The notes under the pieces are model-generated. The model worked only from the letters and a program-made list of their open reading frames with translations. It ran no database searches and was not told the origin of the DNA. This document shows positions 24,501 through 32,418 of a stretch of DNA of 64,000 nucleotides, in pieces. Source of the DNA: Stutzerimonas stutzeri (GTDB lineage Bacteria; Pseudomonadota; Gammaproteobacteria; Pseudomonadales; Pseudomonadaceae); contig DDVX01000018.1 of assembly GCA_002345575.1 (NCBI GenBank), forward strand, positions 124,001 to 188,000. Direction: 5' to 3'. Each line of letters begins with the position of its first letter. Within the stretch, counting starts at the first letter, position 1. The position numbers and the translations under genes are program-made.

Positions 24501-26098
24501 CCATCCAAGCCCTTTGGAAGTTGTTTGAGATTCTCGACGTCGAGGTAAGTGCAGCAGGTTCGTAGAAAAAGTGGGTTCTCAAACTCTCGCGCCAGGTTCG
24601 GAGAGCTCGGCCGAGCGATGCCGCGGCGATCGAGGTATGCCTTGGCTGCGGCGCTGGAGTGGCCTGAGAAGCCAGGGTGCTCAGCCCGCGCTAGGTTCTT
24701 CAACGGGAGGAGATGGACGTAGGTCGAGCGTACGGTCAGAGCGAGAGTGACGCGCGGGAACTTTCGTACGAGCGCCACAAAGCCCTGAAGACGTGTTTCC
24801 CACAGCGCGATACCGTGCCTCTCATTCAGCGCGTCGACCGCAATCACAGCGCGGCAACTGGCTGCTTCTGCTGCAGCGTCCAGCGCTCCAAGGAACTCGT
24901 CAGTCGTGACCTGTGACAGATCCAGCTGACCTCGGATCTGCTGCCACGGGTCTCCTTCCGTCAGACTGTTTGTGAGCACGAGGATGAATGGCCGCTTGCG
25001 CTCCAGTTGCCTATCGCCAAAGTCGGCCAGTAGGTGAGACTTCCCGATGCCTGCCGGACCCGCAATCAGCAGTTCGTGCTTGTTGATGATCTTCCACGGT
25101 CCGGATTCCAGTTCGCGGCTAATACGCTGTACAGCCGAGTAAAGATCAAACAGATCCTTTCGTGCAATGTGGATGTCCTTCTCTGGTTCCTTCTTTGCCA
25201 GCTCAGTCAAGGCTTCAACGATGGCGGAGCGTGCGGTAGCGCAAAGTGCGGCCCAGGACTCAACAGCAACCAGTTCCTCTGGCAACGCAGGCGGCTCTGT
25301 AAGGCTCCGCTGAAGCGGTGCGCAAGCCTTGCGAACTCGATCCTCAACCTGCTGTAGACCCTCTCGCTTCAGGCTTACAGCTGCACCGTCCAGGTTATAC
25401 ATAACCTTGGCGGCCCAGTCGTGCGGTGCCAGCAACATCTCAGGAGCGCGCGAAATGGACTGCAGCTGCTGCTGGATGGGCAGATCAACGTGGCTCTCTG
25501 GGCTGTACCGTTCGCCAAGGTTGGAACGGACAATATCGAACTTCTCTCGGAACCATGCTGAGCTGAACCGGACGGCGTCGAACCAGTAGCAAGCACGTCC
25601 GGAGTACATGGGATTATCGCGACTAAGTCGCTCTTCAATGCTCGATGCGCTCCACAGCTCGATGGTCAGCTCTCGTCCCTCAGTTGCTACCGCTGCGACG
25701 CTTTTGATCCGCCACTTTTCAAAGCGCTGGACCTCGCTGCTCTCCTTTCCAGACCGGTTGTCCCTGAGGTCGATAGGCAGGCAGACCACAAACTTGCGCA
25801 ACTTAGGATGCGCTGCGAGGGCTCGTTTGAGGGAGTCATTCAAGTTCGAAACTTGGCCGCTCTCGAAGCCGTTGATGAAGTACTTCGCTTGCCAGCCGAC
25901 TTCATGTCCATCCGAATAGGACCTGTAGCACTCCAGGCCCTGGTCAGCGCCAGATCCTTTCCGGATGAAGCTACTTCCCTCTGAGGGATCCTCAAGGGCT
26001 GCCAGTTGGCAGCAAAGTTCTTCGAAGCCCCCCATCTGCGTGCCGCGGTGACTGCGGATACGCGTGAAATCCAATTTCTGCTCCAACTTGTTCTCCAT
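21569..26098 (-). CDS. Mrr-like nuclease/STAND NTPase (Avs4-like antiviral protein)
   Basis: 1509 aa from the ATG at 26098 (a TTG at 26110 would add four residues). The N-terminal 80 residues hold a PD-(D/E)xK core of Mrr type: GADQGLECY (Asp52, Glu56) and GWQAKYF (Gln70, Lys72). A STAND ATPase follows: Walker A AGPAGIGKSHLL (around 347-354) and Walker B AVIAVDALNERHG. The long C-terminal part is helical and would be the ligand sensor. Domain order and length agree with AVAST type 4 proteins, which detect a phage protein and then degrade DNA. It acts as a single gene; the Cap4-STAND operon follows on the same strand after 419 bases. The type-4 label is an inference. Confidence 0.7.
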   Translation of the reverse strand: MENKLEQKLDFTRIRSHRGTQMGGFEELCCQLAALEDPSEGSSFIRKGSGADQGLECYRSYSDGHEVGWQAKYFINGFESGQVSNLNDSLKRALAAHPKLRKFVVCLPIDLRDNRSGKESSEVQRFEKWRIKSVAAVATEGRELTIELWSASSIEERLSRDNPMYSGRACYWFDAVRFSSAWFREKFDIVRSNLGERYSPESHVDLPIQQQLQSISRAPEMLLAPHDWAAKVMYNLDGAAVSLKREGLQQVEDRVRKACAPLQRSLTEPPALPEELVAVESWAALCATARSAIVEALTELAKKEPEKDIHIARKDLFDLYSAVQRISRELESGPWKIINKHELLIAGPAGIGKSHLLADFGDRQLERKRPFILVLTNSLTEGDPWQQIRGQLDLSQVTTDEFLGALDAAAEAASCRAVIAVDALNERHGIALWETRLQGFVALVRKFPRVTLALTVRSTYVHLLPLKNLARAEHPGFSGHSSAAAKAYLDRRGIARPSSPNLAREFENPLFLRTCCTYLDVENLKQLPKGLDGLSTIFDFYLRAVARKVEQDLKLVHQLNIPLKALNAFLQACAEQGDTGALTLESTFELLEGVHPSGGLTDKSLFTAFLSEGVLTQDVEWREGASQEIIRFTFERLSDHLRAERLLDQVDRSDIQGSFKKEPLAGYFSLPESWQFAGLVEALAVQIPEQFGLELFDMLSEDALRNDIHRDAFRTSLAWRAPQAFTSRTAEWVKKLCDSTGQSPYGLLLLVSTEPGNPYNADWLHDELWQLPMPQRDAAWSVFLAEDDLSDGGAVESLIDWAWHVDTDEVDKERRRLAVLTLTWCLSTSNRAVRDRATKALANLLSNNLNDGADLIRKFANVNDAYIAERLLAACYGAAMQGRDRGGCKALASAVWASHFAENRQPPLNLLARDFALGILLYAQSVGQLPSEADLDACEAKFTSAWPLEIITSEDLEKYRGKGYGDSICSSADQHGDFGNYTLGAWVHGIVDMPRTLAGKRTRELFKNWEQVFEEQAGLRQHELYLELFRASIAYRQSKFNEWDWIKKGKGKSTGVDEGKKEKQLLWDSFKEANEAFKASLDSGLLADYAGFAEQHMLEATRMGNDDRHPPEVDREKLRRWICERAHNLGWCEELFDEFERSGNLSHDRMGNHRIERIGKKYQYIALSEVITRLVDNLTVCSYWDEGLLRAFEYGPKGRDMKRDLDPSLLLKNSHETGWDSTPVTWWTPLPPQLPCGDTEILLAWLNSEEGRCNDVRQIDLCSPDGQKWLTTYGFRHWKTPGQERRNHADAWLRITCLVTKLGSGEQLAQELLKRHRGDVSRFGEYERLECFLGEHGWRGTKETELEANAGAGINTPYSGIVATLHAEGNDNDNSIDETFGLHLPTSGLMKLIGLRLRDGRTPEYTDAQGVLRWQDPSLKERGSGAAVVSRDYFLRMLAKAELEPVWVLAGEKNVYAGTSLGSGRGFGGSIYHTTVYTMDAGAVKVAGTLTEHHKPSAEQMQALRDADQ

Positions 26099-26336
26099 TT
26101 GAATGGCCAACCTGTTCGTTGGGTGAGCGTAGGCATTGAATCACTCTGCTGGACCTAATTCGAGCCGTTCAAGATCCCTTGACTGGCGAAGTGGAATACT
26201 AAAGGGCGCTGGCCCATTCGCTCGAGCAGAGTGATTGATCTGAAGACGAACAGGCGGGTAAAAGCCGATTGTGAACGACTGTAGTCACCTGAAGCGGTCA
26301 GTCAGGACAATTCTGTGGCTGGCGGCTTCTAGCCCA

Positions 26337-26492
26337 GGCTGTGTAAAAACGCAGGCTCCGTTTTGAAGTCTGCGTTGCCACTTAAAATCTGCAGCAAGCT
26401 TGGTCAGTCACCAGACCTGAAATTTGCGTAGGGACGCGATTTTTGTTCTGACTCAGACCATTGAGCCGGCTCGGAAACGTTTTTACACAGCC
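26337..26492. mobile_element. MITE-like element with GGCTGTGTAAAAACG ends
   Basis: 156 bp bounded by a perfect 15-bp inverted repeat: GGCTGTGTAAAAACG at 26337-26351 and CGTTTTTACACAGCC at 26478-26492. There is no open frame of note inside. This is the form of a non-autonomous derivative of an IS whose ends read GGCTGTGTAAAAACG. It lies between the start of the Avs4-like gene and the island end. Confidence 0.7.
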
Positions 26493-26548
26493 TCGGCCAT
26501 GTGCAGCCGGTCGTGACTAAACCTTCGCGGCTGGCCGGCCCTTACACG

Positions 26549-26629
26549 AAAAGCACGACGGCGGTTCAGATGCTCTAATTCGTTATTATTTTCCAGCCAG
26601 GCACCCGAGCCTGGTATCCATGGAAGTGC
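26549..26629. repeat. Right-end module, counterpart of 13538
   Basis: Begins CGAAAAGCACGACGGCGG and ends GGTATCCATGGAAGTG (GGTATCCA at 26613). The copy at 13538-13614 has the same start and end. A shared inner repeat at both places suggests that one was once the end of an island. Confidence 0.45.
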
Positions 26630-26681
26630 GGGGGCTCAGCGTCAGCGGAAGTAGCAGAAAACGCCCCAGCAACCGTGGAAA

Positions 26682-26700
26682 TGTATCCCCTCATGTATCC
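26682..26700. repeat. Arm-type direct repeats TGTATCC x2 at right end
   Basis: TGTATCC at 26682-26688 and 26694-26700, 12 bp apart, preceded by GTGGAAA. The core of the attachment repeat begins 77 bp after the second copy. Heptamer and spacing are identical to the pair beside the integrase (9094 and 9106). Confidence 0.5.
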
Positions 26701-26763
26701 CATGATTTTTTATAACTGAATAATCCCTTTAGTATCATCGGCTTGATCGTCGAGACAAGGTGA

Positions 26764-26840
26764 CCCCGGCCCACCAAATGCAAGTTTCCACATGACCGGA
26801 AACACCCTGAAAGCCCGCCCTGTGCGGGCTTTCTTGTTTT
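26764..26840. repeat. Right attachment repeat (attR of second island)
   Basis: CCCCGGCCCACCAAATGCAAG and the following hairpin (AAGCCCGC, then GCGGGCTT, then a T-rich tail) copy the left repeat at 8965-9053 with several differences, including loss of one base in the acceptor-like part (GGCTCC to GGCCC). This is the degenerate target copy expected at the end far from the integrase. Confidence 0.65.
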
Positions 26841-26928
26841 CATCATCTTTGACTAAGCACACTACGTAACACCGTGTATCTGCGGTGTACTTGCAGCCAA
26901 CGTAAATGCCAAATAGCCCGTCTTAAGC

Positions 26929-27030
26929 TCACCCCACAAGCTCACTCTTCGTAGCCCGCAACCTATCGTCCCATTTTTCTTCCAGCTCATTGAAGGCGGC
27001 AAGCCTGTCGTGTCGTTTTGGCATGACCAT
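26929..27030 (-). CDS. Doubtful 33-aa ORF
   Basis: MVMPKRHDRLAAFNELEEKW and a further 13 residues look like a charged helix. It may be a small real peptide or a remnant next to the island junction. There is no strong ribosome site and no known family. Confidence 0.2.
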   Translation of the reverse strand: MVMPKRHDRLAAFNELEEKWDDRLRATKSELVG

Positions 27031-27096
27031 TCATCTTTTGCTTACGGCAGACGCCCGTCACATTTGACTTGACCGCGCAGAAGTCATAACTGGATA

Positions 27097-27112
27097 CTGT
27101 CTATCCATACAG
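27097..27112 (+). promoter_or_regulatory. LexA (SOS) box of imuA-imuB-dnaE2
   Basis: CTGTCTATCCATACAG is CTG-N10-CAG within a wider near-palindrome TACTG...CAGTA. It lies 22 bases before the imuA start. Damage-inducible control by LexA is the norm for this cassette. Confidence 0.85.
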
Positions 27113-27134
27113 TATCGATGCAAGTGAACCGTCT

Positions 27135-27755
27135 ATGTCTTCTGTAGTAGCCATTGAGCGCCTGCTCGATTCGCATCAGATCTGGCGTGGCCAGGGGACG
27201 GGGCATTCAGCTTCCTCACAGCCAACCGGGCATGTCGAGCTGGATAAGGTTTTGCCGTGGGGAGGCTGGCCGGATTCAGCGCTGAGCGAGATTCTCGTTG
27301 CCGCTCCAGGCATCGGTGAGCTTCGCCTGTTGTGGCCGACGCTGGCTCGGCTGAGCCGCGCAGGTGAACGAATCGTGTTGATAGGCCCACCTTACCTGCC
27401 CTACCCCCACGCCTGGCTTGGCGCCGGAGTAGATCTGCACCAGCTCAGTATCATCCAGGCCGCTGGCAGTGACGCTCTGTGGGCCACCGAACAATGCCTG
27501 CGCTCGGGTTGCTGCGGTGCCGTGGTGTGCTGGCCCAGGCAGGTGGACGACCGCGCCCTGCGCCGTCTGCAAATCGCTGCCGAAACCGGTAGAACATTGG
27601 CGTTTGCCTACCGCCCTCTGGATGCAGCGGCCAATGCTTCACCCGCCGCCTTGCGCATGGTTGTGGATGCTCGTCAGCTGCGCATTCTCAAATGCCGTGG
27701 CGGGATTGCACCGGAGCGCCCCATCCCCACACTGGCTGCCGAAAGCTGGCATTGA
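27135..27755 (+). CDS. imuA: ImuA, RecA/SulA-like mutasome protein
   Basis: 206 aa. ImuA belongs to the damage-inducible mutasome with ImuB and DnaE2, which carries out translesion synthesis in bacteria. Its RecA/SulA-like fold is visible in LPWGGWPDSALSEILVAAPG near residues 40-60 and a hydrophobic strand ERIVLIGPPYLPYPHAWLGAG. The first gene behind a LexA box; imuB starts 7 bases after its stop. Length and context fit the family. Confidence 0.88.
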   Translation: MSSVVAIERLLDSHQIWRGQGTGHSASSQPTGHVELDKVLPWGGWPDSALSEILVAAPGIGELRLLWPTLARLSRAGERIVLIGPPYLPYPHAWLGAGVDLHQLSIIQAAGSDALWATEQCLRSGCCGAVVCWPRQVDDRALRRLQIAAETGRTLAFAYRPLDAAANASPAALRMVVDARQLRILKCRGGIAPERPIPTLAAESWH

Positions 27756-27762
27756 GGCCGCG

Positions 27763-29169
27763 ATGCTCTGGACATGCATCCTGTTTCCACAGCTGGCCAT
27801 GGATGGCGTGCTGCGCCAGCGCGCCGATACGGACACGCCACTGGCCCTGCTCGCCGGGCCTGCACAAAGGCGCGTGATACAAGCCGTCAACCCGGCGGCA
27901 CGTGCGATAGGCCTTCGATCCGGCCAGCCCCTGATTGCCGCCCAGGCGCTGGGGCGGGCCTTTACCACCGCCGAATACGATCCGGCTGCCATCGACCGCT
28001 GGCAACAGTTGCTTGCCGCCTGGGCCTATGGTTTCAGTGCCCAAGTCAGCCTGCACTATCCTCGCTGCCTGCTCCTTGAAGTGCATTCATCTCTCAACCT
28101 GTTCGGTCCCTGGCCTCGCTTTGAAGCTCGGTTACGTGAAGAGCTGAACGACTTGGGCTTTCGTCATCGCATCACCGCTGCCCCCAACCCTGCCGCGGCA
28201 CGCGCTCTGGCCAATGCTCACGATGGCCTGGCCATATCGGACCGAGGGCTTCTGCAGCAGGTCCTCCAGCAGCTGTCAGTGCAGCATCTCGGCTTTTCCC
28301 GAGAAACGGTCACGGCCTTCAGCCGCATGGGCCTGCGCGATCTGGCCAGGATTCTCGAGCAACCGCGTGACGGCCTTGCTCGGCGCTTCCCCGCCGAGGT
28401 TCTGCTGCAGCTGGACCGACTGCTCGGCCATCGCCCGTTAGCGCTGGACTTTTACCGTCCACCGGATGTTTTCGTGCAGCGCATCGAGTTGAATTTCGAG
28501 GTCGAGTCGCATCAGGCACTTTTGTTTCCAGTGCGGCGCTTGACCTCGGACCTGGCCGCCTACCTGGCCGGACGCGATAGCGGCGTACAACGCTTCATTC
28601 TGCATCTGGAGCATCGAGCCATGCCTGACAGCCAGGTGCCGGTCGGGCTCTTAAGCGCCGAGCGTGAAGCCAACATGCTCTTTGAACTGACCCGTGGGCG
28701 CCTAGAACAACTGCAGTTGCCGGCCCCGGTATTGGCGGTACGCCTGATCGCCCGGGAGCTCCCGCGCTTCGCTCCGGCACACGGTCAACTCTTCGAAGAA
28801 AGGCCCCAGCAATCACTCCCCTGGGAGCGGCTCCATGAACGCTTGCGCGCCCGCTTGGGCGACGATGCCGTGCAGGGCCTTGGCATCCGCGCCGATCACC
28901 GCCCGGAGCATGCCTGGTCCGGGCTTCCATCGAACTTTCAACCAGCCACAGGGCCTCGCCCCGGATGGTTACTGGCTCAACCGCGGCCCTTACACGACAA
29001 CAATCTGCAGATTCTCGCCGGCCCTGAGCGCATCGAGAGCGGCTGGTGGGACGGAGCCGACATTCGCCGCGACTACTACCTCATCCAGACCCGTAGTGGC
29101 CAGCGTGGCTGGGCATTTCGCAACGTGGGCAGCCAAGGCCCCCTGCAGTTGCACGGCTGGTTCGCATGA
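27763..29169 (+). CDS. imuB: ImuB, Y-family-like mutasome protein
   Basis: 468 aa from the ATG at 27763 (LWTCILFPQLAMDGVLRQ). The open frame extends into imuA, but that part is out-of-frame translation. The protein resembles Y-family polymerases (AARAIGLRSGQPLIAAQALG; helix-hairpin-helix FSRMGLRDLARILEQP) but lacks their catalytic acidic residues, as is known for ImuB, and serves as an adaptor. A possible beta-clamp motif QQSLPW lies near residue 350. It overlaps dnaE2 by 4 bp (ATGA). Confidence 0.87.
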   Translation: MLWTCILFPQLAMDGVLRQRADTDTPLALLAGPAQRRVIQAVNPAARAIGLRSGQPLIAAQALGRAFTTAEYDPAAIDRWQQLLAAWAYGFSAQVSLHYPRCLLLEVHSSLNLFGPWPRFEARLREELNDLGFRHRITAAPNPAAARALANAHDGLAISDRGLLQQVLQQLSVQHLGFSRETVTAFSRMGLRDLARILEQPRDGLARRFPAEVLLQLDRLLGHRPLALDFYRPPDVFVQRIELNFEVESHQALLFPVRRLTSDLAAYLAGRDSGVQRFILHLEHRAMPDSQVPVGLLSAEREANMLFELTRGRLEQLQLPAPVLAVRLIARELPRFAPAHGQLFEERPQQSLPWERLHERLRARLGDDAVQGLGIRADHRPEHAWSGLPSNFQPATGPRPGWLLAQPRPLHDNNLQILAGPERIESGWWDGADIRRDYYLIQTRSGQRGWAFRNVGSQGPLQLHGWFA

Positions 29170-32100
29170 GTGATTACGCTGAACTGCATTGCCTGTCCAA
29201 CTTCAGCTTCCAGCGCGGAGCCTCCAGCGCCGAAGAGCTGTTCAAGCGCGCGGCACAGTTGGGCTACCGCGCCCTGGCGATCACCGATGAATGCACCCTG
29301 GCCGGCGTTGTGCGTGCCTGGCAGGCCTCCATGGAAAGCGGCGTGGCGCTTATCGTCGGCAGCGAAATGCGCGTCGAAAATGGTCCGAAACTGGTACTGC
29401 TGGCAGAAAACCTCCAGGGTTATCAATGCCTGTCCCACCTGATTACCCAGGCACGCCGACGTGCTGAAAAGGGGCATTACCGGCTGCTGTTCGAGGACTT
29501 TCCGGCATCGACCGAAGGGCTGCTGGCGATCTGGCTGGCGGACAATGACAGCCAGCATGCCACCTGGCTGGGCGCCTCTTTTCCGGGTCGGCTGTGGCTC
29601 GGCATCGAGTTGCTCCGGGGGCCGGACGACGCCGCGAGGTTGCAGCAACGGCTCCAGTGGGCCGAGGCCTGTGGTCTGCCTGCCGTAGCCTGCGGTGATG
29701 TGCACATGCATGCTCGCGGACGCCGAGCCCTGCAGGACTGCATGACCGCCATCCGGCATCATCTGCCGGTAGCCGAGGCTGGCGCCTATCTGTTTCCTAA
29801 TGGCGAACGGCACTTACGCCGTCCGGCGGAACTGGCCGAGCTCTATCCCCCGCCTTTGCTTGCCGAAACCCTGCGCATCGCCGAACGCTGCACCTTCGAA
29901 CTGAAACAGCTGCGCTACCAGTATCCCCACGAAGTGGTGCCGCCCGGCCATGACGCGACCTCCTGGCTGCGTGAACTTGTTGAGCAAGGTGCCCACTGGC
30001 GCTGGCCGGACGGAGTACCGGAGCAGGCCCAGAAACTGATCCGGCACGAGCTGCAACTGATCGCCGAACTGGAATACGAAAGCTACTTCCTGACCGTGCA
30101 TGACATCGTTCGCTGGGCGCGAGAGCAGGGCATTCTGTGTCAGGGCCGTGGATCTGCGGCAAACTCCACCGTGTGTTTTGCCCTCGGCATCACCGAGCTG
30201 GACCCGACCCGCACCGGCACCCGTCTGCTGTTCGAGCGGTTTCTGTCGCGCGAGCGCAATGAGCCGCCGGACATCGACGTGGACTTCGAGCATGAGCGCC
30301 GCGAAGAAGTCATTCAGTACATTTTCCGTCGCTATGGCCGTGAGCGCGCCGCACTCACAGCCGTGGTCAGCAGCTACCACGCAACCGGCGCCATACGAGA
30401 CGTGGCCAAAGCGCTCGGCCTCCCGGCGGACCAGATCAGCTCCCTGGCCGATTGCTGCGGGCGCTGGAGCGACAAGATTCCAGGCTCCGAGCGGCTGATC
30501 GAAGCCGGCTTCGACCCGGACAGCCCCCTGCTGCGCCGCGTGCTGGTGTTGGCAGGCGAACTGATTGGCTTTCCCCGCCATCTGTCCCAGCACCCCGGCG
30601 GTTTCGTCATTTCCGAGCAGCCACTGAGCACGCTGGTGCCCGTGGAAAACGCAGCCATGCCCGGACGTACCGTGATCCAGTGGGACAAGGACGATCTTGA
30701 TCTTCTGGGCCTGCTGAAGGTCGACGTACTGGCCCTCGGCATGCTCAGCGCCCTGCATCGCTGTTTCGACCTGATCGAGCGTTATCGCGGCACCCGCTGG
30801 ACGCTGGCAACGCTGCCCCAGAACGACAAGGCGACCTACGAGATGATCAGCCGCGCCGACACTATCGGCGTCTTCCAGATCGAATCACGGGCGCAGATGG
30901 CCATGCTGCCGCGCCTGAGACCCAGGGAGTTTTACGATCTGGTGATTCAGGTGGCCATCGTCCGTCCAGGCCCCATTCAGGGCGACATGGTCCATCCCTA
31001 TCTGCGCCGACGAAACGGCGAGGAAAAAATCGAGTATCCCTCCAAGGAGCTTGTTCCCGTATTCGAGCGCACCCTCGGGGTCCCGCTGTTTCAGGAACAG
31101 GTCATGGAACTGGCCATGGTCGCGGCAGAATACACGCCGGGCGAGGCCGATGAATTGCGCCGCAGCATGGCCGCCTGGAAGCGGCACGGCGGACTGGAGC
31201 ACCATCGTGAGCGGCTGACCGAGCGCATGCTCGCTAAGGGCTACCAGCTGCCGTTTATCGAGCGCATTTTTGAGCAGATCAAGGGCTTTGGCAGCTACGG
31301 TTTTCCCGAATCCCACGCGGCCAGCTTCGCCCTGCTCAGCTATGCCAGCAGCTGGCTGAAATGCCACGAACCGGCGGCTTTCGCCTGCGCGCTAGTCAAC
31401 AGCTGGCCGATGGGGTTCTACAGCCCCGATCAGGTGCTGCAGGACGCCCGACGCCATGGCCTTGAGGTCCGTCCTGTGGATGTGCGCTACAGCGAGTGGG
31501 ATTGCACCCTGGAGCCCACGGACAAGGCCCAGCCGGCCATCCGCATGGGGCTCAGGATGATTCGCGGGTTGCATCAGGATTGTGCCCGGCGGCTCGAAGT
31601 TGCTCGGCAGCTGCAAGCCTTCCGCGACGTCGAGGATCTGTGCCTGCGCGCCAGGCTGGATAGCCGAAGCCGGGAACTCCTGGCCGACGCCAGCGCCCTG
31701 CAGGGGCTGGCCGGCAACCGTCACCAGGCTCGCTGGGCGGTGGCCGGTGTTGAACCGCAGCTCCCGCTGTTTGCCGGAGTTTCCATGAGTCATGAAACGC
31801 CTGCCGCCCTGCCGCGCCCTTCTGTGGGCGAGGACCTGCTGACCGACTACGCCACACTCGGCACTACCCTCGGGCCTCATCCTCTGCAGCTTCTGCGCAC
31901 GCAACTCCGCACCCAGCGCTGCCGCAGCTCACGTGAACTGGCAGAAGTCGAACCCGGACGCCTGGTCAGCATTGCCGGCCTGGTCATTGGGCGGCAACGT
32001 CCACAGACAGCCAGTGGCGTCACCTTCGTGACCCTTGAGGACGAGTTCGGACTGGTGAACGTCATCGTCTGGCACGACCTGGCTGAACGCCAGCGACGAG

Positions 32101-32240
32101 CACTGGTGCAGTCGCAACTGCTGAGAGTCGATGGCCACCTGGAATCAGCGGACGGCATCCGCCATGTGATCGCCGGCCGCCTTACCGACCTCAGCGCACT
32201 GTTGACCGGCCTGGATGTGCGCAGTCGGGATTTTCAATAA
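29166..32240 (+). CDS. dnaE2: DnaE2, error-prone DNA polymerase III alpha
   Basis: 1024 aa, the translesion polymerase of the mutasome. It starts with an N-terminal PHP domain (YAELHCLSNFSFQRGASS; AITDECTLAGVVRAW). The polymerase core follows with GRGSAANSTVCFALGITELD, PPDIDVDFEHERREEVIQYI and the Asp residues of the active site. A C-terminal OB fold (VSIAGLVIGRQRPQTASGVT) completes it. At about 1,000 residues it is shorter than replicative DnaE, as expected for DnaE2. Coupled to imuB by an ATGA overlap and controlled by the same LexA box. Confidence 0.93.
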   Translation: MSDYAELHCLSNFSFQRGASSAEELFKRAAQLGYRALAITDECTLAGVVRAWQASMESGVALIVGSEMRVENGPKLVLLAENLQGYQCLSHLITQARRRAEKGHYRLLFEDFPASTEGLLAIWLADNDSQHATWLGASFPGRLWLGIELLRGPDDAARLQQRLQWAEACGLPAVACGDVHMHARGRRALQDCMTAIRHHLPVAEAGAYLFPNGERHLRRPAELAELYPPPLLAETLRIAERCTFELKQLRYQYPHEVVPPGHDATSWLRELVEQGAHWRWPDGVPEQAQKLIRHELQLIAELEYESYFLTVHDIVRWAREQGILCQGRGSAANSTVCFALGITELDPTRTGTRLLFERFLSRERNEPPDIDVDFEHERREEVIQYIFRRYGRERAALTAVVSSYHATGAIRDVAKALGLPADQISSLADCCGRWSDKIPGSERLIEAGFDPDSPLLRRVLVLAGELIGFPRHLSQHPGGFVISEQPLSTLVPVENAAMPGRTVIQWDKDDLDLLGLLKVDVLALGMLSALHRCFDLIERYRGTRWTLATLPQNDKATYEMISRADTIGVFQIESRAQMAMLPRLRPREFYDLVIQVAIVRPGPIQGDMVHPYLRRRNGEEKIEYPSKELVPVFERTLGVPLFQEQVMELAMVAAEYTPGEADELRRSMAAWKRHGGLEHHRERLTERMLAKGYQLPFIERIFEQIKGFGSYGFPESHAASFALLSYASSWLKCHEPAAFACALVNSWPMGFYSPDQVLQDARRHGLEVRPVDVRYSEWDCTLEPTDKAQPAIRMGLRMIRGLHQDCARRLEVARQLQAFRDVEDLCLRARLDSRSRELLADASALQGLAGNRHQARWAVAGVEPQLPLFAGVSMSHETPAALPRPSVGEDLLTDYATLGTTLGPHPLQLLRTQLRTQRCRSSRELAEVEPGRLVSIAGLVIGRQRPQTASGVTFVTLEDEFGLVNVIVWHDLAERQRRALVQSQLLRVDGHLESADGIRHVIAGRLTDLSALLTGLDVRSRDFQ

Positions 32241-32418
32241 GGAGATGAGCTGGGCAGCTTCCAGCGTATTGATGACGGCCAATCGGGCACCGCCCAGCCC
32301 ATCCATGGCTACTCGCTTAATTATCACAGTGCTCGGTGACATCCTGTCCAAGCCCTCGTATCCGGCTCGGAGCGCAACTGGCAATGAATCACGCGCCTTT
32401 GAAAAACGGAGCAACAGA
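32241..32418. other. Spacer between convergent dnaE2 and nirV
   Basis: 178 bases without a supported gene. No clear rho-independent terminator for either gene is visible. Confidence 0.4.

Larger units (their letters stand above)
26099..27134. other. Right end of the second island and junction
   Basis: No well-supported gene in about 1 kb. It contains a MITE-like element (26337-26492), a repeat module shared with 13538 (26549-26619), arm-type repeats (26682-26700), the right attachment repeat (26764-26840), a doubtful 33-codon ORF, and the LexA box of imuA. Promoters of the STAND gene must lie at its left end, but I see no clear consensus. Confidence 0.5.
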
